From assembly GCA_026391835.1 (NCBI GenBank), contig JAPLDF010000041.1, forward strand, positions 186,001 through 250,000: a stretch of DNA of 64,000 nucleotides, in the 5' to 3' direction. Below the pieces are notes generated by a model, which worked only from the letters and a program-made list of their open reading frames with translations, did not search any database and was not told the origin of the DNA. The DNA is from Bacteroidota bacterium. Its GTDB lineage: Bacteria; Bacteroidota; Bacteroidia; Bacteroidales; FEN-979. Positions 54,071 through 62,351 of the stretch are shown piece after piece. Position numbers and translations under genes: made by a program. Position 1 is the first letter of the stretch. Each line of letters starts with the position of its first letter.

Positions 54071-54632
54071 CCAAAAAATCAACCGGCGGAGATTTCTTGC
54101 AGCCGGTGTGAGAGGCTCGGTGCTGCTGGGAATCGGCGGGGTTGCCGCCCTCGTTGTTAAAAACAGCGCTGCCGGCCAGATGGTGTGGCAGCTTAACCCG
54201 GCAAAGTGCATCCAGTGCGGCCGTTGCGCGACCAATTGTGTCATGTCCCCTTCGGCTGTGAAATGTGTGCATGTTTATGCCATGTGCGGGTACTGCGATT
54301 TATGCGGCGGGTATTTCAAGCCCGAAACCAAAACGCTGAACACCGGTGCCGAAAACCAGCTTTGTCCCACCAGTGCCATCAAGCGGAAGTTTGTGGAGGA
54401 TCCGTTCTTTGAGTATACCATTGACGAGCCGCTTTGTATTGGCTGCGGAAAATGCGTGAAGGGTTGCAGCTCATTCGGCAACGGGTCACTGCAACTTCAG
54501 GTGAGGCATGACAGGTGTCAAAATTGCAACCACTGCTCCATTGCACGGAATTGTCCGGCTGATGCATTCAGCCGCGTGCCGGCTGGGGAGCCTTACCTGC
54601 TCAGACAGGTTGCTGATGATAAAAAGGCATAA
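54051..54632 (+). CDS. Twin-arginine-exported polyferredoxin (NapG-like)
   Basis: A 193-aa protein. The Tat signal NRRRFLAAGVRGSVLLGIGG is followed by four Cys-rich cluster motifs: CIQCGRCATNC, CGYCDLCGG, CIGCGKCVKGC and CQNCNHCSIARNCP, enough for about four [4Fe-4S] clusters. This is the layout of NapG/MauM-type periplasmic ferredoxins that pair with a NapH-like membrane protein, here encoded 10 bp downstream. I chose the ATG at 54051; the in-frame ATG at 53928 lies deep in the previous gene. It should carry electrons on the periplasmic side. Confidence 0.85.
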   Translation: MEDPGNNQKINRRRFLAAGVRGSVLLGIGGVAALVVKNSAAGQMVWQLNPAKCIQCGRCATNCVMSPSAVKCVHVYAMCGYCDLCGGYFKPETKTLNTGAENQLCPTSAIKRKFVEDPFFEYTIDEPLCIGCGKCVKGCSSFGNGSLQLQVRHDRCQNCNHCSIARNCPADAFSRVPAGEPYLLRQVADDKKA

Positions 54633-54642
54633 ACGCTGTACG

Positions 54643-55929
54643 ATGAAGAAACGCCTGCCAACCATTTTCCTGATGATCCTGTTCGCCATTCTGATGTTGA
54701 ACGGGTACGGGGTGCAGCGTTTTCCGAAGCCTGAATTTGAGTCGGGCTATCTCCAGCCCGAAACTTTACAACCCACATCCCGTGCCGAAATACTTGGAAT
54801 GCTGGACGTGATCGTTCTGGCTGTTTCCATGGCAGTTGTAACCTGGCTTGTGCTAAAGAAACGGTCACGAACCGGTGTTTTCTGGGCTTCCCTGTTCTCC
54901 CTTGCCTATTTTGGCTTTTACCGCCAGGGATGTATCTGTTCAATCGGCGCCATCCAAAACATAACGCTGGCCATCTTCGACAGTTCATATGGTTTGCCTT
55001 TGACGGCAATCGCATTCTTCATCCTCCCATTGATTGCCACGCTTTTTTTCGGTCGTACGTTCTGCGCCGGGGTATGTCCATTCGGAGCCATCCAGGACCT
55101 GGTTTCTTTCAAACCTCAAAAACTTGGAACACGATTGAATACAGTATTGGGGCTTATTCCTTACATCTACCTCGGGCTGGCAATTCTTTATGCAGCGACA
55201 AAAAGTGATTTTATCATCTGCCGCTACGATCCTTTTGTTGGGATATTCAGGTTTAATGCATCATTTGGGATGTTCATCTTTGCAGGAACACTGCTGGTTT
55301 CAGGGATTTTCATTGCCCGCCCCTACTGCCGGTTCCTTTGTCCATACGGTGTATTGCTGAACTGGATCAGCCGTTTTTCATGGAAACACATGACCATCAC
55401 TCCCACAACCTGTATTCAATGCAGGCTGTGTGAAGATTCCTGTCCGTATGATGCAATCGACATGCCTGTTACGGATAAAAATCCGGAAAGCCGGTCCACA
55501 ACCATCAGGAAACTGATCCTCATCTGTTTTCTGGTTCCGTTTTTAACGGTACTAGGGGGCTGGACGATCTCCCGGATGCATGAAACCCTGGCAGGGGTCA
55601 ATGGTAAAGTGAGTCTTGCCAGGACCTTGCTGCAGCCCGAAAAACCAACCGATCAGCCTGAACAGGTTGAGGTAACAGCCTTCAAATCATCCGGAATACC
55701 AGCTGCAAGGGTATATGCCGAAGCATCCGTTGTGCTGAAGCATTTTTATATTGGCAGCTGGGTCCTTGGCTGCTTCCTGGGGCTTGCATTCGGCCTTACG
55801 CTTGCTTTCCGGATGGTTACGACATACCAGCCGGATTACACCCCAAACAAAGGCACCTGTTATAGTTGTGCGAGGTGCGTTGATTATTGTCCGGTCGGCG
55901 GGAACGAACTTACACCTGATAAAACATGA
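54643..55929 (+). CDS. NapH/NosR-like membrane ferredoxin
   Basis: A 428-aa polytopic protein. About five to six membrane helices carry the typical cysteine motifs at helix ends: GCICSIGAIQN, FCAGVCPFGAIQD and YCRFLCPYGVLLN. Cytosolic cluster motifs are CIQCRLCEDSCPYDAI and, at the C-terminus, CYSCARCVDYCPVGG. NapH and the C-terminal half of NosR pass electrons between quinol or cytosolic donors and periplasmic partners; the FMN-binding domain of NosR is absent. Starts at 54616 and 54643 are both possible. It overlaps the next gene by 4 bp. Confidence 0.85.
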   Translation: MKKRLPTIFLMILFAILMLNGYGVQRFPKPEFESGYLQPETLQPTSRAEILGMLDVIVLAVSMAVVTWLVLKKRSRTGVFWASLFSLAYFGFYRQGCICSIGAIQNITLAIFDSSYGLPLTAIAFFILPLIATLFFGRTFCAGVCPFGAIQDLVSFKPQKLGTRLNTVLGLIPYIYLGLAILYAATKSDFIICRYDPFVGIFRFNASFGMFIFAGTLLVSGIFIARPYCRFLCPYGVLLNWISRFSWKHMTITPTTCIQCRLCEDSCPYDAIDMPVTDKNPESRSTTIRKLILICFLVPFLTVLGGWTISRMHETLAGVNGKVSLARTLLQPEKPTDQPEQVEVTAFKSSGIPAARVYAEASVVLKHFYIGSWVLGCFLGLAFGLTLAFRMVTTYQPDYTPNKGTCYSCARCVDYCPVGGNELTPDKT

Positions 55930-57758
55930 CCAGATCAATTTTTCCATACGACAGTGGGAACACGCAGAAAATCGTGTCGTTGCTGCGCTATATTGCCATT
56001 GCCAGCGCAATTTCCGCCATGATCCTATGTCTCCTCATTGCGGTCAATTTCATCCAGGTCAGGCGTGCTGATCCGCTCAACACACAAGTGATGAAGGTTA
56101 TGATTGAACGGATGCATGCCAATCCTGCGGATCAACAACTCCGCCAGGAAATCCGGGAAATAGACCTCCTTTCACGTAAGGCTTTCTTCACCACCCAATG
56201 GCAGATCCGTACGGGAGGATATCTCCTGTTTTTCAGCCTGCTGATTTCTGTCATTTGCATAAAAAGTATCGAATTGCTGGGCAAATCAACACCCGGGGTA
56301 CCTGCTGCATTGAAGGCTGATTTCTGGATCACCAGGAAAACCGGCAGAAAATGGGTGGTTTATACCGGGATTTCGGTTGTGATATTTTCATTTGTCCTGG
56401 TTATTCTTACGCACCAGGAGCTTGGAACAAGCCTGGATATGGCTATAAAAGACCCGGGAAATAAGGAAATGAGTGAATACGGGAATACAAGAATACGGGA
56501 ATACAAGAATACGGGAATAAAGGAACAAGGGAATGCAGATACGGTGCAGCAACAAGACACCGTTAAGATTGCAGCCGCCACAAACATGGATGGCTACCCA
56601 TCGATGCAGGAGATAACCGGCAATTTCCCGTCATTCCGGGGGCCCGGTGGAAATGGGATCGCCTTTCAGAAAAACATCCCCTCCAGCTGGGACGGGAAAA
56701 GCGGGAAAAACATCAAATGGAAGACGGCGATCCCGCTGCCGGGATACAACTCCCCCATCATCTGGAACGACAGGGTTTTTATCACCGGTGCCAGCGAAAC
56801 CAAACGTGAGGTTTATTGCATTGATCTCAATACAGGGAAGATACTGTGGCAGAAGGATGTCGGAAAAATCCCCGGCAGCCCTTCGCAGGAGCCGAAAACT
56901 ATAAGGGAAACAGGGTTTTGTGCGCCGACCATGACAACTGACGGACGGCGTGTATATGCAATATTTGCTAACGGAGATCTCATCGCCCTCGATTTTGACG
57001 GGAACCAGGTATGGACAAAAAATCTTGGCATGCCGCAGAATCACTACGGGCACTCCTCCTCGCTGATCATGTACCGCGACCTGCTCATCATCCAATACGA
57101 TCAGCGCGGATCGGGCAGTGTCATGGCTCTTTATGGGAAAACCGGTGAGAAGGCATGGCAGGCAAGCCGCAGCGTCAAAATTTCATGGGCTTCGCCGGTA
57201 ATCGTCAATACCGGAAAACGAACTGAATTGATTCTCGCTGCGGATCCCATTATTGCATCGTACAATCCTGCCGATGGCAAGGATTTGTGGCAGATGAACT
57301 GCATCTCCGGCGAAGTAGGCCCAAGTGTGGCCTATGCCGACGGGGTGGTTTTTGCGGTAAATGATTTCTCCAAACTATCCGCCATCGCGATCGGCGATCC
57401 GCCTAAATTGCTCTGGGAGGATTCCGACTACCTGTCGGATATTCCCAGTCCGCTGGCCACCGGGAAGTTCCTGTTCCTGGTAACCAGCTACGGAACCGTT
57501 GTTTGCTATGATGCAAAAAACGGGACCAAATACTGGGAACAGGAATTTGAGACGCCCACCTATGCTTCACCAATACTGGCAGAAGGAAGAGTTTACCTGC
57601 TTGATAAAAAAGGCATCATGCATATTTTCCCTGCCGACCAGGTATACAAAGCCACCGGGCAACCCGCACTTGGCGAAGGTTCCTCATGCACCCCGGCGTT
57701 TGCCGATGGAAAGATAATTCTCAGGGGGGATAAAAACCTGTATTGTATCGGAAAATAA
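55926..57758 (+). CDS. Polytopic membrane protein fused to a PQQ-like beta-propeller
   Basis: A 610-aa protein. Three membrane helices (about 18-43, 95-115 and 138-158) precede a linker encoded by 8-bp tandem repeats (about 178-205) and a seven-to-eight-bladed propeller (about 220-610) that starts FPSFRGPGGNGIAF. Blade signatures include VYCIDLNTGKILWQKDVGK and LIALDFDGNQVWTKNL. It ends in NLYCIGK, close to the KVYCFGK end of the propeller at 62348-63478. It is translationally coupled to the NapH/NosR-like gene, suggesting that its membrane part contacts that protein. Confidence 0.82.
   Translation: MTRSIFPYDSGNTQKIVSLLRYIAIASAISAMILCLLIAVNFIQVRRADPLNTQVMKVMIERMHANPADQQLRQEIREIDLLSRKAFFTTQWQIRTGGYLLFFSLLISVICIKSIELLGKSTPGVPAALKADFWITRKTGRKWVVYTGISVVIFSFVLVILTHQELGTSLDMAIKDPGNKEMSEYGNTRIREYKNTGIKEQGNADTVQQQDTVKIAAATNMDGYPSMQEITGNFPSFRGPGGNGIAFQKNIPSSWDGKSGKNIKWKTAIPLPGYNSPIIWNDRVFITGASETKREVYCIDLNTGKILWQKDVGKIPGSPSQEPKTIRETGFCAPTMTTDGRRVYAIFANGDLIALDFDGNQVWTKNLGMPQNHYGHSSSLIMYRDLLIIQYDQRGSGSVMALYGKTGEKAWQASRSVKISWASPVIVNTGKRTELILAADPIIASYNPADGKDLWQMNCISGEVGPSVAYADGVVFAVNDFSKLSAIAIGDPPKLLWEDSDYLSDIPSPLATGKFLFLVTSYGTVVCYDAKNGTKYWEQEFETPTYASPILAEGRVYLLDKKGIMHIFPADQVYKATGQPALGEGSSCTPAFADGKIILRGDKNLYCIGK
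56475..56538. repeat. Octamer tandem array translated within a propeller gene
   Basis: Eight 8-bp units (GAATACGG three times, GAATACAA twice, then GAATAAAG, GAACAAGG, GAATGCAG). Three units make 24 bp, so the peptide repeats every eight residues (EYGNTRIR, EYKNTGIK, EQGN). It forms part of the linker between membrane helices and propeller. Confidence 0.92.
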
Positions 57759-57848
57759 AATCACCATTGTACAAAAAACACGAAGAAGGCAGATGCCACA
57801 GAACTGACATTCGTTCAATTTATGGATAACAGAAAAATATTTACGGGA

Positions 57849-57870
57849 TTTTTCGTTTGTAAACGAAAAA
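57849..57870. promoter_or_regulatory. Perfect 10-bp palindrome upstream of the MaoC-like gene
   Basis: Arms TTTTTCGTTT (57849-57858) and AAACGAAAAA (57861-57870) are separated by GT. The palindrome lies 26 bp before the start codon at 57896. It could be an operator or a weak terminator for the preceding operon. Confidence 0.5.
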
Positions 57871-57895
57871 AGCATAATTTGATAAAAAAAACGAC

Positions 57896-58360
57896 ATGGG
57901 GAAACTGGTAATAAACAGCTTTGAAGAATTCGAGCAATACATCGGAAAAGAATTGGGAATCTCCGGGTATCTGAAAATCACGCAGGAGCAGATCAACAAA
58001 TTTGCTGAAGCCACCCTGGATTATCAATGGATCCATATGGATGCCGAACGGGCAAAGGCGGAAAGTCCATATAAGACAACCATTGCGCATGGATATTTAA
58101 ATCTTTCCGTCCTGCCGTATTTATGGGGGCAGATCGTTGAGGTAAACAATATCAAGATGCTGGTAAATTACGGCATTGAAAAACTCAGGTTCAACCACCC
58201 TGTTTTGGTTGACAATGAAGTGAGGGTCCGGGCAAAACTCGCTTCTTTAATCAACCTGAGAGGAATAACCAAAGCTGAGGTGAATGTCTCGCTTGAGATC
58301 AAGGATAACAAGAAAACGGCCTTTGATGCAACAGTGGTTTTTCTCTATCATTTTATGTGA
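57896..58360 (+). CDS. MaoC-like dehydratase (enoyl-CoA hydratase type)
   Basis: A 154-aa hot-dog-fold protein. The hydratase 2 catalytic region is DYQWIHMDAERAKAESPYKTTIAHGYLNLSVLP, with the Asp and His of the active site (D-x4-H-x-D order) and the G(Y/H) loop. Family members hydrate trans-2-enoyl-CoA or release acyl groups, for example in polyhydroxyalkanoate supply. It sits between the membrane half and the cytosolic half of the cluster; whether it belongs to the same pathway is unclear. Confidence 0.85.
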   Translation: MGKLVINSFEEFEQYIGKELGISGYLKITQEQINKFAEATLDYQWIHMDAERAKAESPYKTTIAHGYLNLSVLPYLWGQIVEVNNIKMLVNYGIEKLRFNHPVLVDNEVRVRAKLASLINLRGITKAEVNVSLEIKDNKKTAFDATVVFLYHFM

Positions 58361-58399
58361 TGTGACATCTCGCAATTCTAAAAGATAGCGGCCGGAAAC

Positions 58400-60757
58400 A
58401 TGGATGTAAATAACCAGCATATCAACGAAAAAGTCGACCGGATGGTAGCCCTCCATGGCTCAACCGTTGATGCCGTTATTCCGATACTGCAGGATATCCA
58501 GCATGAATTCAACTTTCTCCCTGAACCAGCCCTCAGGCGGGTTTGCGAAACCACCGACATTACGCCGGCAGGGATTTCGGGGATATCTACCTTTTATACG
58601 CAGTTCAGGCATTCGCCGGCCGGGAGGCACAGCATCCTTGTATGCACCGGCACGGCCTGCCATGTGAAGGGTGCCTTGTTTGTTTATGAAGCGTTCAGGC
58701 GCGAACTTAAACTGGAGGAGGGTGAAGACACGGACGCCTCCATGATATTCACCCTCGGGAAAGTAGCCTGTCTGGGCTGCTGTACCCTGGCGCCGGTTGT
58801 GCGGATTGACGAGGTGACCTATGGCCATGTGCAGCCGGAAAGTGTTTCATCGCTTTTACGTGATTTTCTTACCAAGAAAAACGATGGCATTTCCACTGCC
58901 CTGCCGGCAGGAGCCGGGAGACATGTTTCACAGGGTGAAATCCGTATCGGGTTGGGATCCTGTTGCGTGGCCAGCGGCAGTTCCGACGTTAAAATGCAGC
59001 TCGAACGGACCCTGGCGCAGACAAAGATCAACGTGGATGTCAGGCAGGTCGGATGTGTTGGCATTTGCAACCAGGTTCCCATTATGGAGATCATCAAGCC
59101 CGGGGAGAGCCCGGCATATTATGCAAGGATTAAGCCGGAAGAAGTGAGGGAAGTGCTGCTCAGGCATTTCAAACCGGAGGGTTATGTAAACCGGTTCAAA
59201 ACCGGTTTTTACAACCTTTTTGAAAATATCCTGGCGGATGGCGCTCCAAAGTCGTTCAGGAAATACCTGGGCGAACAACGGGACACACCATTGTCAAAAT
59301 TTCTGGGCCCGCAGGTCAACATTGCCACAGAGAACAGGGGAGTTACAAACCCCATTGACCTGGAAGGCTACAGGGGTGGCGGCGGATTCGAATCCCTGCG
59401 AAAATGCCTGGCAGAGATGACTCCCGGGGAGGTAACCGACGAGATCAAATTGAGCGGTTTGCGTGGCCGCGGGGGTGCAGGTTTTCCGACCGGACAAAAA
59501 TGGCAGCTGGTAAAAGACCAGGCTGATCCTGAAAAATTCGTGATCTGCAACGGCGATGAGGGCGATCCCGGCGCTTTTATGGACCGCATGCTGCTTGAAT
59601 CCTATCCGTTCAGGATCATTGAAGGAATGCTGATTGCCGGTTACGCCACCGGGGCATCCCACGGAATCTTTTACATCCGCGCCGAGTACCCGCTTGCGGT
59701 GATGCGCATCGGCGAAGCATTGAGAATCTGCCGGGAAAACGGAATTATCGGATCCTCCATCCTCGGTTCGGGGTTCTCTTTTGATGTCCGTATTTTTGGC
59801 GGGGCCGGCGCTTTCGTATGCGGGGAGGAGACCGCCCTTATCGCCTCTGTGGAAGGGAAACGCGGAATCCCCCGGATGCGGCCACCCTACCCGGTCGTAA
59901 AAGGACTATGGAATAAACCCACCCTCATCAACAATACCGAAACGCTATCCCTGGTTCCATGGATCATCCACCACGGGGCCGATGCCTTTGCAAAAACCGG
60001 CAGCCCCGGCAGCAAGGGAACGAAAGTATTTGCCCTGGCAGGCAAAGTAAAACGTGGCGGGTTGATCGAAGTACCCATGGGCATTACCATCCGGAAGATC
60101 GTAGAGGAGATCGGCGGGGGTATTGCCGGCGATAAAAAATTCAAGGCCGTTCAGATCGGGGGCCCGTCGGGGGGCTGCCTGCCGGCTTCGGAAACGGATA
60201 TGCCCATTGATTTTGAAGCACTGAAAGGCGCAGGGACCATGATGGGCTCAGGCGGCATGATCGTCCTGGACGAAGCTGATTGCATGGTCGATATTGCCCA
60301 CTATTTTCTTTCATTTACCCAAAGCCAATCCTGCGGACGATGCACCTTTTGCAGGATCGGCACCCGCCGGATGCTGGAAATTCTTGACAAGATACGCAAT
60401 GGAAACGGAATGCAGGAAGACCTGGCAAACCTGGAAACACTGGCGCTGAGCACTTCACGCGGCAGCCTGTGCGGACTCGGAAAGACAGCACCAAACCCGG
60501 TTCTTACCACTCTTCGTTACTTCCGCGAAGAGTATGAGGCCCACCTGAATGGAATGTGTCCTGCGGGGAAATGTCTTCCGCTTATTCACTATGAGGTTAC
60601 CGATGCATGCATCGGATGCACCAAATGTGCACAGCGCTGCCCGTCGGATGCAATTGCGTTCGCCCCCTATGAAAAACATACCATTGACCCGGAAAAATGT
60701 ATTAAATGCGACATCTGCAGGCAAATCTGCCCGGTTGATGCCATCCTGATTCTTTAA
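58400..60757 (+). CDS. NuoE-NuoF fusion with extra Fe-S domains (HydB/C-like NADH-binding flavoprotein)
   Basis: A 785-aa cytosolic protein. Residues 1-155 are a NuoE domain with its [2Fe-2S] ligands Cys82, Cys87, Cys124 and Cys128. Residues 180-260 are a second thioredoxin-like [2Fe-2S] domain (Cys188 or Cys189, Cys219, Cys223). Residues 270-715 are NuoF: GRGGAGFPTGQKW for NADH, CNGDEGDPGAFMDR and GAGAFVCGEETAL for FMN, and Cys645, Cys648, Cys651 and Cys691 for [4Fe-4S]. Residues 735-785 hold two further [4Fe-4S] motifs. This domain order is that of the HydB subunit of bifurcating hydrogenases with HydC fused in front. The next gene starts 1 bp after the stop. Confidence 0.93.
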   Translation: MDVNNQHINEKVDRMVALHGSTVDAVIPILQDIQHEFNFLPEPALRRVCETTDITPAGISGISTFYTQFRHSPAGRHSILVCTGTACHVKGALFVYEAFRRELKLEEGEDTDASMIFTLGKVACLGCCTLAPVVRIDEVTYGHVQPESVSSLLRDFLTKKNDGISTALPAGAGRHVSQGEIRIGLGSCCVASGSSDVKMQLERTLAQTKINVDVRQVGCVGICNQVPIMEIIKPGESPAYYARIKPEEVREVLLRHFKPEGYVNRFKTGFYNLFENILADGAPKSFRKYLGEQRDTPLSKFLGPQVNIATENRGVTNPIDLEGYRGGGGFESLRKCLAEMTPGEVTDEIKLSGLRGRGGAGFPTGQKWQLVKDQADPEKFVICNGDEGDPGAFMDRMLLESYPFRIIEGMLIAGYATGASHGIFYIRAEYPLAVMRIGEALRICRENGIIGSSILGSGFSFDVRIFGGAGAFVCGEETALIASVEGKRGIPRMRPPYPVVKGLWNKPTLINNTETLSLVPWIIHHGADAFAKTGSPGSKGTKVFALAGKVKRGGLIEVPMGITIRKIVEEIGGGIAGDKKFKAVQIGGPSGGCLPASETDMPIDFEALKGAGTMMGSGGMIVLDEADCMVDIAHYFLSFTQSQSCGRCTFCRIGTRRMLEILDKIRNGNGMQEDLANLETLALSTSRGSLCGLGKTAPNPVLTTLRYFREEYEAHLNGMCPAGKCLPLIHYEVTDACIGCTKCAQRCPSDAIAFAPYEKHTIDPEKCIKCDICRQICPVDAILIL

Positions 60758-60758
60758 C

Positions 60759-62351
60759 ATGGTAAAGCTGACGATCGACCATATCCCCGTTGAGGTGCAG
60801 GAAGGAATTTCTGTCATGGATGCTGCCGCCACCTTTGGCATCACCATTCCTTCCTTGTGTTTCCTGCAGGGGCTCTCAAACCATCCCTCGTGCATGATCT
60901 GCCTGGTGAAGGATCTTGACAGGGGGCACCTTGTCCCGTCGTGTGCCATGCCGGTTTCAGATGGAATGAACATCCTCACCGGGTGTGCTGAAGTCCTGGA
61001 AGCCAGGAAAGAAGCTCTCGAACTGCTGCTCAGCGACCATGTGGGCGATTGTGAAGCTCCGTGCAGGATCTCATGCCCGGCATTTATGGATATTCCCCTG
61101 ATGAACCGGCTGATCGGCTCAGGCAATTTTGAGCAGGCCCTGAGTGTTGTGCGGGAGGAGATTGCCCTGCCCATGGTGCTTGGTTATATCTGCCCGGCTC
61201 CGTGTGAAAAGGCCTGCAAGCGCAAGCAGATCGACCAGCCGGTTTCGGTCTGCCTGCTAAAACGGGCAACAGCCCAGTATGAAATACCGCAAAACGACGC
61301 ATTTTATAGTATTTCGCTGGACAACAGGAAGAAGGTAGCCATCATCGGTACCGGACCAGCCGGGCTTGCCGCCGCATTCAGCCTGCTAAGCTCAGGCCAT
61401 GCCTGCGTTTTGTACGACCAGCATGAAAAAGCCGGCGGTACTTTGCAATATGACATCCCGGATGAACACCTTCCAAGGGCGGTGCTTGATGCTGAAATCG
61501 CTGTCATCAGGAAGATGGGCGCTGAATTCCGACTGGGCATTACCGTTACCAGGGAAATATTCCGGCATTCGATCCTGCCTGCGTTTGATGCGGTAATCCT
61601 GGCAACAGGAACCATGTTATCTGATCCCGCCACCATGTTCGGCCTTGCACCGGATGAACATGGCACGTACATTGATAAAAAAACATTCTCAACAAGCCTG
61701 CCCGGTGTTTTTGCCGGTGGAAATATCATCCGCGAACAGAAAATGGCGGTGCATTCGGTGGCGCAGGGAAAAATGGCGGCAAAACAGGTGGAGATCTATC
61801 TTGGGACACAACATCCTGGAACCGAAGGCGAGTCCAGGCGTAAATCCGTTTCGGCAACAGGCCCCTTGTTTGAGCCTGAATGGAATGAGTACCTCAAAGA
61901 GAGCAGCCATGACCAGCGGACCATCCCGGCAGGGGGCATTTCCCGGGGCTTCACCCGCGAAGAGGCCATACATGAAGCAAAACGCTGCCTCCGTTGCGAT
62001 TGCAGGAAACCGGTCAGCTGCAAACTCAGGATGTACGCCGAAACATATGGTGCAGGCAGGAAACGATTCACAGGCCCGGAGCGAAAAATACTCACAAAAT
62101 CGTTTCACCATGAATTTGTTGTTTACGAAACGGAGAAATGCATCCGCTGCGGTTTATGTGTTGAAATTACGGAGAAGCAGGGTGAATCGGTCGGGCTGAC
62201 ATTTGCAGGCAGGGGATTTGATGTCCGTATTTCAGTCCCGTTTAATCAGACTACCAGGGAGGCGCTGACCTCAACGGCAAAGCTTTGCGTGGAGTCATGC
62301 CCCACGGGAGCCCTGGCATTTAAAGACCAGGAAGAAAGAAAACCATTATGA
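60759..62351 (+). CDS. GltD-like Fe-S flavoprotein with N-terminal [2Fe-2S] domain, lacking the NAD(P)H domain
   Basis: A 530-aa protein. Residues 1-78 are a NuoG/HydA-type [2Fe-2S] domain with Cys34, Cys45, Cys48 and Cys62. Residues 98-165 correspond to the Fe-S N-domain of the glutamate synthase small subunit (Cys98, Cys102, Cys106, Cys145, Cys149, Cys153). The FAD-binding Rossmann fold starts VAIIGTGPAG (193-202) and closes with LPGVFAGGN (314-322). Only about 35 residues separate ILATGT from VFAGGN, where GltD proteins carry a whole NADPH-binding domain. The C-terminus (about 415-530) has NuoG-like motifs CIRCGLC and SCPTGAL. It probably receives electrons from the NuoEF partner rather than from a nucleotide of its own. 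Confidence 0.85.
   Translation: MVKLTIDHIPVEVQEGISVMDAAATFGITIPSLCFLQGLSNHPSCMICLVKDLDRGHLVPSCAMPVSDGMNILTGCAEVLEARKEALELLLSDHVGDCEAPCRISCPAFMDIPLMNRLIGSGNFEQALSVVREEIALPMVLGYICPAPCEKACKRKQIDQPVSVCLLKRATAQYEIPQNDAFYSISLDNRKKVAIIGTGPAGLAAAFSLLSSGHACVLYDQHEKAGGTLQYDIPDEHLPRAVLDAEIAVIRKMGAEFRLGITVTREIFRHSILPAFDAVILATGTMLSDPATMFGLAPDEHGTYIDKKTFSTSLPGVFAGGNIIREQKMAVHSVAQGKMAAKQVEIYLGTQHPGTEGESRRKSVSATGPLFEPEWNEYLKESSHDQRTIPAGGISRGFTREEAIHEAKRCLRCDCRKPVSCKLRMYAETYGAGRKRFTGPERKILTKSFHHEFVVYETEKCIRCGLCVEITEKQGESVGLTFAGRGFDVRISVPFNQTTREALTSTAKLCVESCPTGALAFKDQEERKPL

Noticed and set aside
54051-55929. Periplasmic nitrate reductase or nitrous oxide reductase locus (napGH, nosR)
   Set aside because: Only the electron-transfer type proteins are present; napA, nosZ and the NosR FMN domain are absent.
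58400-62351. [FeFe]-hydrogenase operon (HydABC)
   Set aside because: The NuoEF-like subunit fits, but no H-cluster motifs (such as TSCCPxW) occur in the window and the partner is GltD-like.
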